64,000 nt of DNA. Origin: Nocardioides thalensis (GTDB lineage: Bacteria > Actinomycetota > Actinomycetes > Propionibacteriales > Nocardioidaceae). The notes beneath the pieces are model-generated. The model saw nothing but the letters and a program-made list of their open reading frames with translations. It did not search any database and was not told where the DNA came from. Shown one piece after another: positions 61,257 through 64,000 of this stretch. Both the position numbers and the translations under genes were made by a program. The stretch lies in contig NZ_JACCFP010000001.1 in assembly GCF_013410655.1 (NCBI RefSeq), forward strand, positions 3,185,501-3,249,500. The letters are read 5' to 3'. Within the stretch, counting starts at the first letter, position 1, and the number at the start of each line of letters is the position of its first letter.

Positions 61257-63638
61257 TCACCGCCGCCATGCCGGTGGGTGCGGATACCGAATGCCACTTC
61301 CCCAACCGACCTCCCAGCCCTCGTCGTCGTCGAAGTAGTCGGCATAGGCGATCGGGAGCGCGCCGTGCTGCTCGGCGAGGCCGAGCAGGCCGGCGTACCA
61401 GCCGGCGTACTCCCAGTCCGGCTCCCGCCCCCTGATATGCGACAAGCCTCGCAAGATCGTGTCCGCGACCTCGCTTGCCGGCGTTGTCGCAATGATTCTG
61501 GTGTCCAGCAACCGATCCGCAGCGCCCGTGGTGTACGAGATCGCGCCGCCCTTCGCAGCGACCGCCGCTTGGCCGAGCGGCGCCTTCAAGTCGGCTGCAG
61601 CCGCGATCTTTACCCTCCAATACATCCCCGATCCACTCATCCCCGGTCGGACCCGCACCTGTTGGTATCCAAGGTGGTGGAGGTGCGACACGGCCCGGAG
61701 GATCGTGTGCTGCACCCCAAGCCGGGCATGCAGTATCCGCGGCTCCCAGTACGGCTCATCGGTGTACAGATAGAAGCCCGGGATCCGTTCTGGCGGGTCG
61801 CCCGCCGCGACCTTCACGGGTCGGCCGGCGGAGTCGTTGATGACGACCAACGGCACTCCTCGCGCCATCAGCTCGAGGAATCGGCGTACGCCGTTGCGCG
61901 TCGTGTCCGCCGCCAGAGCACACGGGATCCCGTCGATCGTCACGCTGACGAAGCCGCGATCCGCGCTCGAGCCACCAGAGATGGTCGCCTCATCCGTGTC
62001 GTCCAGCCACTTGCTGAGGATGTGGAGAAGCTCATGGAACTCGAAGGCCTGGCCTCTCCTGATCGGTGACTCGGCATCGCGGGGCGCCACCTCCTCCGTC
62101 GGCCCCTCCGCCACGAGGTCGTCGTCGCGGCCCAGTTCGACCAGCATTCGGCGGACTCGAGGCCACGCCTCGCTTTCGGTTGCCTTACCCCGACGCAGGG
62201 TCGCGGCGAAGTCATCTACCGCGGACCGCAACTGCCGGTCGGCAGCGGCAAGGGCTGACTCATACCGCTGATCGAGCACGTACGACGCCCGCAGGTGGTG
62301 GCTTGTTGCAGCTCGCCACGCGAGGCGGTCAAGGAAGATCTCGAGAATGCGCGCGGCGGTGGCGGTGTCGCCACCCTCCTGCATCGCATGGAACTCAAGA
62401 TCGTGACGAAGCTCGTGGCGCACGTCAACGGACGTCAGCGCCAGCGCCGTACCTGCTCGCTCACCGTCCCGGGTCTCTGCCTCGCGCCGCACCTTGGACA
62501 CCGCGCGCGCCAGGTCGAGAAAGTTGTCATCGGCCAGCCCGAAGCCTACGAAGAGCAGGTGACTCGTGAGCATCAAGCCCTGCACGACTCCTCGGATCGC
62601 TTGATACTCCTGCGGATGGCGGTCGTAGTCCTCCCGGGTGAAGACAAGGCTCGACGGGTGGGCGATATCCCCGTGGAGCTTGAGCACCCACGGTTGACCG
62701 CCAACGGCGAGGGCCCGCGTAAGCACGCGGTAGCTATCGGGATAGATCGCGCCGAGCGCGTTCTCGAAGCAACGATCGAAGTTGGTCGTGACCGTCTGTT
62801 TCACGCCCAGGCCCGCGAGGATCGCGTGAGCGAGGGCATGTCGATCAGTAGTGAGGAGTCGAGCCAGAATCTGCCCATACCGGCGCTCTCCCAGCACGAT
62901 CTTCAATGCGGACGCCCGGTCGATCAGGTTATCGGTGCTTTGGGAGAAGTCGACGCCGGCTTCGAGCGCGAGCGCGTCGACGAGGCCCTGCCAGTTCGGC
63001 AGTCCGACCGGCACGGATACGCCGGCGCCGAGGAAGAGGGAGAGCTCACCGGCGGCGGCCCGGGTTCCGAGGTCGTCGGCGAGCCGCACGAGGTGTGGCG
63101 GCAGTTCAGCCCACTGGTCGTCGGTGCGCCTGGCCTGGGCGGCAGCCATGTCGCGCGGGTCACGGAGGGTCAACGCGATGTCAACGTGCGCCTCGCGGCT
63201 GACTGCTGTGAGCGCGGACAAGAGTTCCTCGATCAGCTCCCCGCGCCTTCCGCCGAGGCCGCCCGCACTGGCGCCTGCGAGGGTCACGCCGACAAGCGGA
63301 AGCACCCGGCCTCCGCCGGGCTCCAGGTCGGGTGTTAGGCGGCGTACGCCTTCTGCCATCGCCGCAGCGACCGACGCCGGAGTGTCTGCGCCTCCGGCGC
63401 TGATCGCGATGACTGGTACAACCCACGGGCCGTTACGGGGCCGCGGCAAGCGAACGATGTTCCCGTCACGATGTTCCGCCGGCAGACGAAGCCACCCTGC
63501 ATCGCCCTGAGGCAGCCTCTCGGGAAACAGCCCGGCCCAAGCGCGGGTGATGTTGAGATCGCTATCGCAGCTGGGCATCACCGCGTCGCAGGCGAGCCGC
63601 GTCAGGTCAGCGCGGATGACATAGACGTGGCCGGGCAT
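61257..63638 (-). CDS. SIR2-family NADase-like protein with N-terminal macro-like domain
   Basis: This encodes 793 residues from an ATG at 63638. Residues 1 to about 160 resemble a macro (ADP-ribose-binding) domain: VYVIRADLTRLACDAVMPSCDSDL, and then RVLPLVGVTLAGASAGGLGG followed by LIEELLSALTAVSREAHVDIALTLRD. The SIR2 domain (about 180-430) has LSLFLGAGVSVPVGLPNW (GAGxS at 204-208), VTTNFDRCFENAL (TNFD), VLKLHGDIAHPSSLVFTREDY (catalytic His) and LLFVGFGLADDNF. Residues 430-793 are unassigned and probably a sensor. SIR2 defence proteins such as ThsA, DSR1/2 and SIR2-HerA deplete NAD+ on infection. The upstream phosphatase-motif gene ends 18 bp before it, suggesting one operon. Confidence 0.78.
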   Translation of the reverse strand: MPGHVYVIRADLTRLACDAVMPSCDSDLNITRAWAGLFPERLPQGDAGWLRLPAEHRDGNIVRLPRPRNGPWVVPVIAISAGGADTPASVAAAMAEGVRRLTPDLEPGGGRVLPLVGVTLAGASAGGLGGRRGELIEELLSALTAVSREAHVDIALTLRDPRDMAAAQARRTDDQWAELPPHLVRLADDLGTRAAAGELSLFLGAGVSVPVGLPNWQGLVDALALEAGVDFSQSTDNLIDRASALKIVLGERRYGQILARLLTTDRHALAHAILAGLGVKQTVTTNFDRCFENALGAIYPDSYRVLTRALAVGGQPWVLKLHGDIAHPSSLVFTREDYDRHPQEYQAIRGVVQGLMLTSHLLFVGFGLADDNFLDLARAVSKVRREAETRDGERAGTALALTSVDVRHELRHDLEFHAMQEGGDTATAARILEIFLDRLAWRAATSHHLRASYVLDQRYESALAAADRQLRSAVDDFAATLRRGKATESEAWPRVRRMLVELGRDDDLVAEGPTEEVAPRDAESPIRRGQAFEFHELLHILSKWLDDTDEATISGGSSADRGFVSVTIDGIPCALAADTTRNGVRRFLELMARGVPLVVINDSAGRPVKVAAGDPPERIPGFYLYTDEPYWEPRILHARLGVQHTILRAVSHLHHLGYQQVRVRPGMSGSGMYWRVKIAAAADLKAPLGQAAVAAKGGAISYTTGAADRLLDTRIIATTPASEVADTILRGLSHIRGREPDWEYAGWYAGLLGLAEQHGALPIAYADYFDDDEGWEVGWGSGIRYPHPPAWRR

Positions 63639-63656
63639 GTCGATATCGTGCCAACC

Positions 63657-64000
63657 TCATGGCTGGCGGTCAGCGGTTTCTGCCTCGCTGTGGCCCCATC
63701 CGCCCTCCCGCTGGAGGGCCGCGCGGAACGCTCGGTTCGGGTAGGCGGACGGCAGCGCGTCGCAAACCGCCGCCAGGGCTTCGTCGGCAGGCACTCCGAG
63801 CAACTGGGCGTAGCGCGCGCCGACCGTGGGAGTGCGGCTCTGAGCCGCGACGCAGTGCAAGAGCACTGTGTGCCCCTCGTCGCGGAGCGCCTTCACGGTC
63901 CGCGCGGCATCGTCGATGACGTAGTCGAGGTGCGCGTTGGACGACTCGTCTGTCTGGTCGATCAGGCGGAAGCTGACGTGTTCGACGCTGCTGGGGACAT
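63657..64000 (-). CDS. Dual-specificity phosphatase-type C-terminus, possibly of an ADP-ribosylglycohydrolase fusion (cut by window edge)
   Basis: The open frame enters from the right edge and gives about 113 residues before the stop at 63657. A GTG at 63896 lies inside a continuous coding frame and is not the true start. LRDEGHTVLLHCVAAQSRTPTVGARYAQLLG carries the phosphatase loop H-C-x5-R (HCVAAQSR). The C-terminal ALPSAYPNRAFRAAL segment is familiar from actinobacterial proteins in which a DraG-type ADP-ribosylglycohydrolase is fused to a phosphatase domain. If that holds, it would pair ADP-ribose chemistry with the macro/SIR2 protein 18 bp downstream. The N-terminal part is needed to confirm this. 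Confidence 0.65.
   Translation of the reverse strand, partial: VPSSVEHVSFRLIDQTDESSNAHLDYVIDDAARTVKALRDEGHTVLLHCVAAQSRTPTVGARYAQLLGVPADEALAAVCDALPSAYPNRAFRAALQREGGWGHSEAETADRQP

Noticed and set aside
61257..63638. Thoeris system
   Set aside because: SIR2 is present, but no TIR-domain thsB is visible and the domain order differs from ThsA; a gene beyond the edge could change this.
1..64000. tRNA or rRNA genes, and phage integration site at a tRNA
   Set aside because: I scanned for cloverleaf ends (GTTCGAATC-type T arm with CCA) and conserved rRNA blocks and saw none; a tRNAscan run would be decisive.

Overview
The window is very GC-rich DNA with GTG/ATG starts, gene pairs overlapping by 1-4 bases, and typical actinobacterial genes: a fused biotin carboxylase/BCCP acyl-CoA carboxylase alpha chain, pyruvate carboxylase, DUF222-HNH, DUF4873 and SpoIID/LytB proteins. 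Together with two families of intergenic palindromes, this suggests a Nocardioides-like member of the Propionibacteriales. The assignment is by family resemblance only. No rRNA, tRNA, CRISPR array, integrase or insertion sequence was recognised.

Bases 1-33,700 look like ordinary chromosome: a MOSC fragment, Maf, a glutamine amidotransferase, an acyl-CoA dehydrogenase divergent from an acyl-CoA carboxylase across a palindromic operator, a GGDEF-EAL protein, a bacterial-PH pair, and three TetR regulators each facing a target across an inverted repeat (epimerase, MFS pump, AurF-like oxygenase). Then come a MocR/LysE pair, a two-component pair, pyruvate carboxylase, a BenE transporter, a lipoprotein, an RTX-repeat protein, SpoIID/LytB and valyl-tRNA synthetase. 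Two scars interrupt this order: truncated TetR and SGNH genes abutting near 16,100 beside a DUF222-HNH gene, and a duplicated 86-bp benE tail at 28,384-28,469. Family A hairpins with sequence-variable but self-complementary stems, and family B elements, occupy several gaps.

From 33,882 to the right edge lies a defence island with visibly weaker third-position GC bias. (1) An EcsC-like gene. (2) A plus-strand cassette of three helicases: SNF2/RapA-like, SF1, and NERD-SF1. (3) A minus-strand run of eight genes from 59,871 down to 42,183, mostly touching or overlapping: a 1,720-aa YprA/DUF1998-type DEAD helicase, a DrmD-like SNF2 helicase, a DrmMI-like N6-adenine methyltransferase, a HEPN protein, a free-standing copy of the methyltransferase C-terminus (target-recognition region), a DpnI-C-type winged-helix protein, McrB and McrC. 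(4) A PD-(D/E)XK nuclease. (5) A macro-like/SIR2 protein followed by a phosphatase-motif protein that runs off the edge and may be the end of an ADP-ribosylglycohydrolase fusion.

Unit (3) is the most interesting part. It has the helicase/SNF2/methylase core shared with DISARM but no separate drmB or PLD-family drmC. It is fused in one transcription direction to a modification-dependent (McrBC plus DpnI-like reader) module and carries a HEPN gene and a spare specificity domain. It fits a DISARM-Druantia intermediate (I recall such systems being named ARMADA), with cargo I do not recognise from any described arrangement.
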